Below the pieces are notes generated by a model. The model was not told where the DNA came from. It saw only the letters and a list, made by a program, of their open reading frames with translations, and ran no database searches. This document shows, piece by piece, positions 17,640 to 26,094 of a stretch of DNA of 64,000 nucleotides. The first letter of the stretch is position 1; the number at the start of each line of letters is the position of its first letter. Position numbers and translations under genes: made by a program. This DNA is from Myxococcus eversor (GTDB lineage Bacteria; Myxococcota; Myxococcia; Myxococcales; Myxococcaceae): the NCBI RefSeq assembly GCF_010894455.1, contig NZ_JAAIXY010000015.1:1-64000 (forward strand), in the 5' to 3' direction.

Positions 17640-18467
17640 TCAGCCGAAGGTGATGACCAGCGGCGTGGGCGTGCAGATGGGGGCTGAGTTGCTGGCCGCG
17701 GCGGGGGACATCGTCGCGGTCTGCGCCGTCAGGTTCAGCGTGAAGGACTTGATGTACGTCTCCCAGCCGACCTGCGGGTCGGACGTGACGAACAGGGAGG
17801 GGCTCAACTGGGCGAGCTTGGCGGACTCGAAGAGCACGTTCCAGCTGTTGCCCTCGACGCCCAGGTTGGGCGACGTCTGGAGCACGCCGTCCGTCACCAG
17901 CCGCTGGTTGATGGCGGGGACGTTCAGCAGCGGGCTGTTCGTCGCGCACAGCGGCACCGAGACGCGCAGGGTGATGACGGCGTTGGCGGCGATATAGGCG
18001 CGCACCGCCGCCTCTTCCGCGGGGAAGACGTAGATGCTCAGGCCGCAGACGAACGGATAGTTGCCGCCGACGACGGTCGGCCGGTAGTTGGTCGGCATGG
18101 TCCGCAGCAGGTCCGCGATTCCGGCCGAGGGCTGGCACGAGCCGGCCGAGGGAATCGGGAGCAGCCGCGCGTCGGTGATGCCGTTGCGGGAGATGAAGCC
18201 GTTGTACAAGTCGTTCTGGTGGGCCGTGGGGTACAGGTTGACGAAGAACCGCCTCATGCCAGCCACGGAGGCGGCGGAGTCGGTCGGGACCTGCATGTAC
18301 TGGGTATAGAAGACGGGACCGCGATTCATCCCCATGTAGGGAACGAAGACCATCTCAGACTCGCGGAGGGTGCGCGCATGGTCGAGAGGCGGCGTGTCCG
18401 TCTGGGCCTGGGCGGGAAGAGCGGCGAGACACGACACGACGGCAAGGCAGAGCGAAAGCAATCGCAT
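17640..18467 (-). CDS. Hypothetical secreted protein, 275 aa
   Basis: The signal peptide is clear (MRLLSLCLAVVSCLAALPAQAQ). The mature protein is about 255 residues, rich in Thr/Asn/Pro, with a few cysteines that could pair in the periplasm. No family, catalytic motif or membrane segment was recognised. It lies 87 bp downstream of another secreted unknown on the same strand, separated from it by a hairpin with a pyrimidine tail. The pair may be functionally linked but differently dosed. The start was chosen for the signal peptide; the frame is open upstream without one. Confidence 0.72.
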   Translation of the reverse strand: MRLLSLCLAVVSCLAALPAQAQTDTPPLDHARTLRESEMVFVPYMGMNRGPVFYTQYMQVPTDSAASVAGMRRFFVNLYPTAHQNDLYNGFISRNGITDARLLPIPSAGSCQPSAGIADLLRTMPTNYRPTVVGGNYPFVCGLSIYVFPAEEAAVRAYIAANAVITLRVSVPLCATNSPLLNVPAINQRLVTDGVLQTSPNLGVEGNSWNVLFESAKLAQLSPSLFVTSDPQVGWETYIKSFTLNLTAQTATMSPAAASNSAPICTPTPLVITFG

Positions 18468-18500
18468 GGAGAAAGGGCCTGGTTCGAGAAAGGAAAGGAA

Positions 18501-18533
18501 GGGCGGAAGCCACCCGGAAGATGGCCTCCGCCC
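18501..18533 (-). terminator. Intrinsic terminator or attenuator between two secreted-protein genes
   Basis: On the minus strand GGGCGGAGGCCA pairs with TGGCTTCCGCCC (one mismatch) around a 9-base loop, followed by TTCCTTTCCTTTC. It lies 22 bases after the stop of the upstream gene and within the leader of the next gene, so it either ends the first transcript or reduces read-through. Confidence 0.6.
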
Positions 18534-18554
18534 TGAAATCAAAGCGACGCGGAA

Positions 18555-19820
18555 TTACGGCTGGCCGAGCAGCGCCCTGCAGCCCGCGTCATTCATGTTC
18601 CAGTTGACGCGGCCGAGCTCGAAGCCGTCCATGAGGCACGTGACGTTCAGGTTGGTCTTGACCTGGAAGTCCGTGGGGCCCGGGTTGTACTGGATGTAGG
18701 TGACCTCGTTGCGCTCCAGGATGAGCTTCTCGTAGTTGGCGCGCATGGTGAAGATGGAGTTGGTCTGGTTGGAGACCTGGCCGTTCACCGGCGTCGTGTA
18801 GCGGCGGACCTCGTTGAACAGCTCGTCCTGGAGGCGGGCCTGGACGGCGTTCACGACGTTGATGAAGTTGGAGTCATTGGGCGCGGTGGGGCCCCAGACG
18901 CCGTTGGCGCCGAGGTACTCGATGCGGATGCCGCAGGCGTTCTCGGAGGAACAGGTGACCAGGCGCTCGAAGAAGGCGCGAACTTCGATGTCCACGCAGG
19001 AGCTCAGGTGGAAGGCCGCGAAGGCGCTGGCCTGCTCGAACAGCGAGCGCCAGTTCACCGTGAAGCGCGCCTGACGGGTGAGGTTGTGGGTCTTGATGTC
19101 CCAGTCCACCTGCGCCGTCATGATGCTGTCCCACTGGGCGCCCGTGGCCATCAGGGCGCGAAGCTGGTTGCTCCACGTCGGCAGGGTGGTGGCCTGGAAC
19201 GCGATGTCCTGCGCCACGACGCTGCCACCCAGGGTGGGCATCGTGTTGAACTTGTACATCACGTTCGTGTCGAGGCTGTACGGCGAGGTCGGGTCCAGGT
19301 GCGTGAAGCAGTTGGGGACCTTCACCTCGCGGCCGTTGACGACGAGGATTTCAAACTCGCAGTCGATCTCCACGCGGCCGTTGGTCGGCGCGAAACCGGA
19401 GAGCAGGAACTGGGTGGTGGACCGGGCGGCGGGCGCCGGGGCGATCTGGAAGCCCTTCGCGGCGGCCTCGGTGGACAGCCGGTTGAGCGCGCCCAGGTCG
19501 CTGGTGGTGGAGAACGAGCCACCCAGGTTCGCCAGCTCCAGGCCCGCGAACCATCCGTAGATGGGGACGAAGCCGGAGATCTGGAAGCGGGGGATGGGCT
19601 GGGCCGACTGGGGCGACTGGACGGCGATGCCGCCGCGGCGCGGGACGTAATAGACGAGGTTGTTGTTGTCCGTGTCACCGAGGAGCGTGAAGGCGTCCTG
19701 CACGGTGGGGGAGAAGTGCTGCGCCATGGGCTTGGCGGACGGGGACATCGGCGCGGCGAGGGCCTGCGTCGCGGTGAGCGACAGCGCGGCCGCGGCAGTG
19801 GCAGACAGGAACTTCTTCAT
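18555..19820 (-). CDS. Hypothetical exported protein, 421 aa
   Basis: Starts MKKFLSATAAAALSLTATQALA, a clear Sec signal peptide, with AAGGA about 10 bases before the ATG. The mature protein is about 400 residues, rich in aromatic and Asn residues, with cysteine-containing segments (CEFEILVVNG, CSSENACGIR) that may form disulfides. No known domain was identified. The mean composition suggests a beta-rich secreted or surface protein. A long gene-poor stretch lies upstream and should contain its promoter. Confidence 0.75.
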   Translation of the reverse strand: MKKFLSATAAAALSLTATQALAAPMSPSAKPMAQHFSPTVQDAFTLLGDTDNNNLVYYVPRRGGIAVQSPQSAQPIPRFQISGFVPIYGWFAGLELANLGGSFSTTSDLGALNRLSTEAAAKGFQIAPAPAARSTTQFLLSGFAPTNGRVEIDCEFEILVVNGREVKVPNCFTHLDPTSPYSLDTNVMYKFNTMPTLGGSVVAQDIAFQATTLPTWSNQLRALMATGAQWDSIMTAQVDWDIKTHNLTRQARFTVNWRSLFEQASAFAAFHLSSCVDIEVRAFFERLVTCSSENACGIRIEYLGANGVWGPTAPNDSNFINVVNAVQARLQDELFNEVRRYTTPVNGQVSNQTNSIFTMRANYEKLILERNEVTYIQYNPGPTDFQVKTNLNVTCLMDGFELGRVNWNMNDAGCRALLGQP

Positions 19821-20740
19821 GAGTTGCATTCCTTTGCGTGGCGTGAGGACTACCGGGGGCGCACCCTTCCCGTGCCCGCGAGCCTTTGGCTCACGAACCA
19901 CGTACTGGCGTCGCGGAGACCCACTGGCTGCGCGTGGGTACCGTGGCCGTTCCGAGTGCTGTGTTGCTGGACTCCCCCCCATGTGTCCAAGGGCGATGAT
20001 TGGACTTGGACGGTTGCATCCTACCGATTGCGGGCCGGACTGCCAGTGCGGGTCATGGCAAATCGACCTAGTCTTGAAAGGTTATTCTGTCGGTGAAATC
20101 AGGTTTGATTTGGTCTGTGGTTTCCCGAGGGGTCCGGCGGAGCCACCCATCGCTTCGTGTCGCGCGCGTATCAATGAAAGGGCGCTCGACGCGAGAAAAG
20201 ACAGTCGCGTCACGGCGAGGTCTCCCGTGCTCATTGTCACATCGGCGCCACGGATCGGCGTTGTGTGGCGCGCATGTGAAAGGACTGAAGCCTTGTCACA
20301 GGATGAGCTGCGTGGAAACCGCACGTCTGCCCGCGTCGCGAAGCGCGCGCGAGTGTGAGGCCATTGATAAGGGGTGCGGTCCGCGAAGGGGTGGGGCCGC
20401 GTGGCGCGCCATGCCTCGTCGGCTGCTGACCCGGCACGCTCCAGGAGGTAGGGCCGTTGGGAGTGGAAGTCTGCTGTCCGGCCATCCGAGCCGAGGTGTG
20501 GTCCTGGCGAGACTCTCGCTCCCCGTGCGAGAGCCCGCGACGCGGGTGCGGTGATTCGCGACGCACTCCGTCGGAGCAGGAGGTGTGGGCGTGGGCGTGA
20601 GTCGTTCACCACCCGTATGAGTGCGTGGGGCCCGCCCGACGGAGGACACAACAGCGTCACCGCGACGGGGAAGTGTCCGCTACACTGCACGGCCAATGTT
20701 GTGGGTCACCTCACCGGTGGGCTTGCGCGGGACACGTGCC
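19821..20740. other. About 0.9 kb without a convincing gene
   Basis: Lies between the divergently transcribed exported-protein gene and the acyltransferase-like gene. Open frames exist on both strands, but none has the local codon bias or a ribosome site. Base composition is less GC-rich around 20040-20120, the probable promoter zone for the minus-strand gene. A hairpin (CTCTCGC/GCGAGAG) sits at 20513-20533. No tRNA, repeat array or transposon end was seen; a small RNA cannot be excluded. Confidence 0.55.
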
Positions 20741-22243
20741 ATGGACGGCTCTGGTTCCTTACCTTCCTTCGCTGTGCGTCGCGGCGAGGACGCGCTCTCT
20801 CGCGTGCGGGAGTCGATGGCGCACAAGTTTCCTCACTTCCTGCCGGTGGCGCGCCAGTCGCTGGCCGCGCTGGTGGGCTTCTGCGATGGCTGGCAGCGGA
20901 CCTTCCCGGCGAGCCGGGTCTCGGGCGTGGTGCGGGAGCTGACGACCTGGGAGCGCTTCCTCTCCACCGAGCCCCGCTCGCGCCGCATCATGCTGACGGT
21001 GCAGCCCCTGGGCGTGGACACCACGACGGGGGCCTGGGCGGCCATCCTGCTCGCCCAGGTGGCGCGGTGGCACCGGGACACGCGGGGCCGCCGCTACAAC
21101 CAGCCCACGGACGTCTGGTTGGCGGGGCTGGGTCGCGAGGGGCTGGATGCCCGGCAGCGTGTCTCCGATGACAGCGTGCTCACGGTGGCCATCACCGATG
21201 AGGGAGGGGGCTTGCGAATCTCGCGGCTGCCCCTGGAGGACTCGCACCTGAATCCGGAGGCGGTGGCGAGGCTGCTGGCCGCGTCCGCGCCGTGCACGCC
21301 CTCCGAAGCGCGCAGGGCCGGGCTTCACCCCCAGGTGGTGGTGGACGTGGCGGGGCGGGGGCGCAGCGCGTGGCGTTCGCATCTGTTGACGACGAGCACC
21401 TGGCTGGGGGCGCGGGTGGACCCGGGGACGGGCTCGCTGGAGCTGGCGTTCGACCATCTGGTGATGGATGGCACCGCGATGATGGAGGTGTCGCGCGCCA
21501 TCGCCGCCGCCATGCCCCGCAAGCACCGCGCGTCCTCGGACGAGTGGCTCACGGGGGCCGAGGAGCCCACTCCGCTGTTGCGCGTGGAGCTTCCCGAGCG
21601 GCTGGACTTCCGCAACCTCGCGTGTGCCTCGCTGCTGGCGCTGGAGCGCTCCGGCGCGGGCCTGTTGCGCGGCGACAACCCCACCATGCTGGTGCCCGTG
21701 TTGCCGGATGCGCCCGCGTCCGTGGCGCGGCCCTGGCGGCGCATCCGCATCGCGGTGATTCCCGCGCGCACGAGCCAGGGGCCGGTGACGCCCGAGCTGG
21801 TCTCCACGCTGCTGGAGCACACGCGCCGGGAGGGTGGGGTGTTGGAGGACATCTTCTCCACCTTGTATTCGCCGGCGCTGCCCTGGTGGATGCCGTCGCT
21901 CACCACCCACGGCTTCGCCTTCACGCCGGGGTTGAGACAGGTCGCCACCGCGTTGTGTGGCAATGCGCTCCTGTCGAAAATCACCATCGAAGTGGAGGAC
22001 GAGGCCGCCCTGGAGCGGTACCTCCCCATCTACTTCAACACCATGAGGCCGCTGCCGGCGGTGGGGGGCGGCGTGGCCCTCTGCGTCACGGAAGTGCTGT
22101 GTGCGACGCGCAAGGGCGTGCGCAAGCGCTTCTTCGGAGCTATCGCTGGGAGCGGCCCCTTCACCGCCCGTGAGCGACTCACGGCTTTTCGGATGGAGCT
22201 CGAGCGCGAGGTGTCGCGCCGGGCCCCAGCCCCCGCTTCCTGA
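20741..22243 (+). CDS. Stand-alone CoA-dependent acyltransferase/condensation-like protein
   Basis: About 500 residues. The segment FDHLVMDGTAMMEVSRAI near residue 245 matches the catalytic HxxxDG signature shared by chloramphenicol acetyltransferases, lipoamide E2 acyltransferases (DHRVxDG) and NRPS condensation domains. There is no lipoyl, carrier or adenylation domain, so it is a free enzyme that may move an acyl group between a CoA or carrier thioester and an unknown acceptor. The start is uncertain: ATG codons at 20696, 20741 and 20816 are in frame, and the last has the best ribosome site (GGGAG). It is followed by a metal-dependent hydrolase after 50 bp. Confidence 0.68.
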   Translation: MDGSGSLPSFAVRRGEDALSRVRESMAHKFPHFLPVARQSLAALVGFCDGWQRTFPASRVSGVVRELTTWERFLSTEPRSRRIMLTVQPLGVDTTTGAWAAILLAQVARWHRDTRGRRYNQPTDVWLAGLGREGLDARQRVSDDSVLTVAITDEGGGLRISRLPLEDSHLNPEAVARLLAASAPCTPSEARRAGLHPQVVVDVAGRGRSAWRSHLLTTSTWLGARVDPGTGSLELAFDHLVMDGTAMMEVSRAIAAAMPRKHRASSDEWLTGAEEPTPLLRVELPERLDFRNLACASLLALERSGAGLLRGDNPTMLVPVLPDAPASVARPWRRIRIAVIPARTSQGPVTPELVSTLLEHTRREGGVLEDIFSTLYSPALPWWMPSLTTHGFAFTPGLRQVATALCGNALLSKITIEVEDEAALERYLPIYFNTMRPLPAVGGGVALCVTEVLCATRKGVRKRFFGAIAGSGPFTARERLTAFRMELEREVSRRAPAPAS

Positions 22244-22293
22244 TTTCCCCCTGACCCGCCGTCCCCTCCGGCGAAATCGAGTCCCCCCCACTC

Positions 22294-23136
22294 ATGGTCA
22301 ATCCCGCCGACCCCGGCCGAATCATCCCGCGACCCCACCTGAAGTTTCACTTCGACGCCACGTTCCCCCGGATGTGGAATCACAACGGGCTGGGTTCCAC
22401 GCACCTGTGGAACGGGCTCAACATGCTCTTCCCCCAGGGTGAGCGTTTCTTCGTCCGCAGCGTCAATCACTACCTTCATGACCTGGATGACGCGCCGGTG
22501 TTGCGCGCGCAGGTGAAGGCGTTCTTCGCCCAGGAAGGCCAACACGCGCGGGAGCACCAGGACTACATCGAGCTGCTGGAGTCCCAGGGGTATGTCATCA
22601 CCGGCTTCATGCGCGCCTATCAGCGCCTCGTCTGGGGTTTCATCGACAAGTACTTCCCGCCGCCCCTGAAGCTGGCCATCACCGCCGCGTTGGAGCACTA
22701 CACGGCCCTCATGGGGGAGAACACGCTGACCCTCGGTGTGTTCGCGGACGGCCACCCGGCGATGCGCGCGCTCATCGAGTGGCATGCCGCCGAGGAGATT
22801 GAGCACAAGGCCGTGGCCTTCGATGTGCTGCGCGAGGTGGCGCCTGGCTACCCGCTGCGCGTGACGGGGATGTTCGCGGGCATCATCGCGCTGTATGGCC
22901 TGTGGTTCGCGGCCACCGTGACGCTGCTGCGCCAGGAGCCCGGGCTGGGCTGGAGGGGGATGTGGCGGGAGCTGCGCCGGGCCCACCAGAAGGACCCGGT
23001 GCTGGTGCGGGTGCTGTGGCGGGGCCTCAAGGAGTACCTGCGGCCCTCCTTCCACCCGCTCGACAATGACAACCTGCACCTCGCCCGCGCCCACCTGGCG
23101 ACGCTCGAGGACTCTCCCCGGGCGGAGGCCGCCTGA
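22294..23136 (+). CDS. Predicted metal-dependent hydrolase (COG3687/PF10118)
   Basis: A 280-residue protein matching the COG3687 family. It has helices with metal-ligand patterns: EGQHAREHQDY near residue 80, E/H residues near 130, and EWHAAEEIEHKAVAFD near 160. These fit a ferritin-like di-metal centre. A hydrophobic segment near 190-210 (GMFAGIIALYGLWFAATV) may associate with membrane. The biochemical activity of this family is not established. It follows the acyltransferase-like gene with a 50-bp gap and precedes the zinc phospholipase-like gene, so a lipid-related module is possible but unproven. Confidence 0.82.
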   Translation: MVNPADPGRIIPRPHLKFHFDATFPRMWNHNGLGSTHLWNGLNMLFPQGERFFVRSVNHYLHDLDDAPVLRAQVKAFFAQEGQHAREHQDYIELLESQGYVITGFMRAYQRLVWGFIDKYFPPPLKLAITAALEHYTALMGENTLTLGVFADGHPAMRALIEWHAAEEIEHKAVAFDVLREVAPGYPLRVTGMFAGIIALYGLWFAATVTLLRQEPGLGWRGMWRELRRAHQKDPVLVRVLWRGLKEYLRPSFHPLDNDNLHLARAHLATLEDSPRAEAA

Positions 23137-23207
23137 GACGTGATGTCGTCGTGTTCGCCGCGAGGACTCCTCGATGCAACGGACGTCCTCGCGCGCGGAG
23201 GCCGCTC

Positions 23208-24515
23208 GTGGTGCTGAAGTCGCCGCGCCTGGCGCTCGCCGCCGCATTGATGTCCGTGGCGGCTCCGTCGGGCGCGAGCGCCTTCTGGGTGGATGACCAC
23301 CGCGCGTTGACCCATGCCGCGCTCGAGCGGGCCCTGGCGGCGGGCGCATCCCCCTCCCTGGCCGCGCACCGGGACGCGGTGCTGCACGGCGCCACCGCGG
23401 AGGACCTCAACCTCCACGTGAAGTGGACGGGGTGGCACCACTTCTACCGGCCGGAGGGCGCGCTGGACTCCTCCCTGCGCGCGGGCTCCGACGCGCGGGT
23501 GAGGATGCTGTGGGAAGAGGCCCTCGATGCCGCGCGCGGAGGAGACCTGGGCCGGGCGTGGGACAGGGCCGGGCACCTGGCGCACCACATCCAGGACGTG
23601 GCCTCGCCGCCGCATGTCGTGCCCGTGAATCACAGCTTCGCGGATGGCTTCGAGCGCTGGGGCCTGCGCGACGTGTTGAAGCGGCTGCCCTCGCGGCAGG
23701 TGGAGCCGCTGCCGGGGACCGAGGCGCAGCATGCGCTCGCACGCGAGACGCTGGAGGCGGTGCGCTCCCAGTTCCTGCGCGCGGAGGATGGCGTCGAGCT
23801 TCCGTGGAGCACCTTCTGGACGGAGCCGGATGCGCGGCGTCCTGGCTCCTTCGGTGTCTACGGCAGCGTGGGCAATGCGTTCGGCCAGACCGAGCCTCGC
23901 TGGAAGGACGGTGCGCACCGCGTGTCGCCCGAGGCGTATGACGCCTTCATGGCGGACCGGGCCGCCGGCGCGGTGGCGTATTCCCAGGCGTTCCTGACGT
24001 GGGCGGGCCAGCGCTTCGAGGAGGTCGCCGCACCCGACGCGGCCCCATTCACGGCGCGAGGTTTCATCCCGTCCCCGGAGTTGTCGCTCCAGGGGTTGGG
24101 AGGAATGGCTCGGGACTCGCGAGGCGCGACGCCCATCGCCGGGCTGCGTGCGGGGCTTCCGTTGCCCCATGCGCTGCGCCTGTCGGTGGAGTGGACGCGG
24201 GGCCTGGGGCTGGGGACGCGGCCGCTGCCCGCGGGTGGGTGGAGCCTGGCCGTGCTGTCTCCGCCGCTGTGGGCGTGGCGGCCGGCCTACGCGGTGGGCG
24301 TGGACGTGCGGGCCTCGCTGGGCGTGGGGTTGTTCTCGCAGGAGGGTGGGGCTCGGTTCGGCGTGCCGGTGGGACTGCGCGTGAGTGCGCTGCTCGGGGG
24401 CCCCTTCGTCGCGAGCACGGAGCTGCGCTACCAGGGCGTGCGCCCGTTCACCGAGGAGTGGACCCATGGGTTCGCGTGGACACTCGGCTTCGGTGTCGCG
24501 CTGGGTGACCGCTGA
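23208..24515 (+). CDS. Zinc phospholipase C / S1-P1 nuclease-like exported protein
   Basis: A 435-residue protein with a signal peptide ending in GASA. The mature N-terminus (FWVDDHRALTHAAL) and the internal HLAHHIQDVASPPHV and H-x-D-x-N-x-H segments resemble the three-zinc alpha-helical fold of PLC and S1/P1 nucleases, where an N-terminal Trp helps bind zinc. Here Trp is the second mature residue if cleavage follows ASA, which should be checked. The last about 120 residues, with alternating Gly/hydrophobic strands, look like an outer-membrane or beta-sandwich extension not usual in the family. GGAGG precedes two adjacent GTG codons; the first is taken as start. Confidence 0.72.
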   Translation: MVLKSPRLALAAALMSVAAPSGASAFWVDDHRALTHAALERALAAGASPSLAAHRDAVLHGATAEDLNLHVKWTGWHHFYRPEGALDSSLRAGSDARVRMLWEEALDAARGGDLGRAWDRAGHLAHHIQDVASPPHVVPVNHSFADGFERWGLRDVLKRLPSRQVEPLPGTEAQHALARETLEAVRSQFLRAEDGVELPWSTFWTEPDARRPGSFGVYGSVGNAFGQTEPRWKDGAHRVSPEAYDAFMADRAAGAVAYSQAFLTWAGQRFEEVAAPDAAPFTARGFIPSPELSLQGLGGMARDSRGATPIAGLRAGLPLPHALRLSVEWTRGLGLGTRPLPAGGWSLAVLSPPLWAWRPAYAVGVDVRASLGVGLFSQEGGARFGVPVGLRVSALLGGPFVASTELRYQGVRPFTEEWTHGFAWTLGFGVALGDR

Positions 24516-24603
24516 CGGTTGAGTTGTCTCGGGAATGAAACGCCAGACGCCGGGTTTTCGCGCGCGTCCCCCCGAGTGCACCACGGCCCCTGGAGCCGTT
24601 GTC

Positions 24604-25794
24604 ATGAAGACTTCGCGAAGGAAGTTCCTGCGGTACTCCGCTACCGGTGCGTCGCTGCTGGCGCTCGGACCCGAGGCATTGGCCGCGCCGAAGAAGGGCG
24701 CGAAGAAGCGCATCCTCATCCTGGGCGGCACGGGGTTCCTGGGCCCCGCGGTGGTGGAGGCCGCGCGAGCGCGGGGCCATTCCCTGACGCTCTTCAACCG
24801 GGGCAAGACGCGCCCCGAGCTGTTCCCCGACGTGGAGAAGCTGCGCGGCGATAGAGACCCGGACAAGGACGAGGGCCTCAAGGCGCTGAAGGGCAAGAAG
24901 TGGGACGCCGTCGTCGACACGTCCGGTTACTACCCGCGCATGGTCCGCGCCTCGGCCGCGCTGCTGGCGCCGAACGTGAAACAGTATGTCTTCATCTCCA
25001 GCGTGTCCGCGTACGCCAGCGACAAGACGCCGCGCGAGGACGAGAGCGGCCCCACGGCGACGCTTTCAGACCCCAACGTGGAGACGATGGGCAAGGACTT
25101 CGAGTTCTACGGAGGCCTCAAGCGCGCATGTGAGGAGGCCGCCGAGGCCGCGCTGCCGGGACGCGTGGCCAACATCCGTCCGGGTTACATCGTCGGGCCG
25201 GATGACCGCTCGGACCGCTTCACGTACTGGCCGGTGCGCTTCGACAAGGGCGGGGAGATGCTCGCGCCCGGGACGGCGAAGGACCCGCTGCAGATCATCG
25301 ACGTGAGGGATCTGGCCGAGTGGCTGGTGTTGCTCATCGAGGGCCAGGTGAACGGTGTCTTCAACGCGGTGGGCCCCGCGGAGCCGTGGTCGATGGGCGC
25401 GATGCTGGACACGTGCCGGAAGGTGACGGGGCGGGACACGAAGGTGACGTGGGTGCCGGCGGAGTTCCTGGAGAAGCACGGCGAGACGGGCGACGTCCGC
25501 CTCCCCATCTACATGCCGCCCACCGGCACCAGCCTGGGCACGCACCTGCGCAGCAACGCGAAGGCGGTGAAGGCCGGGCTCAAGTTCCGCCCCGTGGACA
25601 TCACCGTCCGCGACACGCTGGCGTACTTCAAGGGCCTGCCCGAGGAGCGCCGGAACAAGCCGCGCGCGGGTCTGCCCGCCGAGCGCGAGGTGGAGTTGCT
25701 GGCGCTGTGGCAGAAGGCCCAGGCCGAGCCCAAGGCCCCGGAAGAAAAGCCGGCCACGTCCCCGGCTCCAGCCGCCTCGGGGCAGGGCGGGTAG
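24604..25794 (+). CDS. Tat-exported NAD(P)-dependent epimerase/SDR
   Basis: A 396-residue extended SDR. The N-terminus has a twin-arginine signal (SRRKFLRYSATGASLLAL), followed by the Rossmann motif GGTGFLG (about residue 40) and YxxxK in the form YGGLK near 178. The protein should therefore bind NAD(P) before export and be translocated folded. Substrate is unknown; related family members act on nucleotide sugars. The C-terminus is a Pro/Ala/Glu-rich tail. It is separated by 88 bp from the phospholipase-like gene and followed by a strong hairpin. Confidence 0.82.
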   Translation: MKTSRRKFLRYSATGASLLALGPEALAAPKKGAKKRILILGGTGFLGPAVVEAARARGHSLTLFNRGKTRPELFPDVEKLRGDRDPDKDEGLKALKGKKWDAVVDTSGYYPRMVRASAALLAPNVKQYVFISSVSAYASDKTPREDESGPTATLSDPNVETMGKDFEFYGGLKRACEEAAEAALPGRVANIRPGYIVGPDDRSDRFTYWPVRFDKGGEMLAPGTAKDPLQIIDVRDLAEWLVLLIEGQVNGVFNAVGPAEPWSMGAMLDTCRKVTGRDTKVTWVPAEFLEKHGETGDVRLPIYMPPTGTSLGTHLRSNAKAVKAGLKFRPVDITVRDTLAYFKGLPEERRNKPRAGLPAEREVELLALWQKAQAEPKAPEEKPATSPAPAASGQGG

Positions 25795-25806
25795 CGCCGT
25801 TCTTCG

Positions 25807-25854
25807 ATGGCCCAGGCCTGGTGCCTGACACCAAGGCCGCCGTGCCTGGGCCAT
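25807..25854 (+). terminator. Hairpin after the SDR gene
   Basis: Perfect 11-bp inverted repeat (ATGGCCCAGGC / GCCTGGGCCAT) 12 bases after the stop, enclosing a smaller GGTG/CACC hairpin. No U-tract. The remaining 240 bp to purL hold no gene and presumably its promoter. Confidence 0.55.
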
Positions 25855-26094
25855 GACTCCCGCACCCGCCGCGCTGCCCGCGAGCGGGCCCGAGCCGTGG
25901 GCCTCGACCTCTTCATGGTTGCAGCGTTTCCCCACCTGTCACGAGCACCGCGCAAGCGCTGACGTGTGAGGGACTCCCACCGTGGCCCCTGTTCGCCCGG
26001 ACAGCGAGCGGGCCGGGGCGAACTCTGTCCTCGCCCACGCGACGCACGGTGATAAGGACGCCCCGGCTGTTACCCAGGGCCACACCCAATCCCC

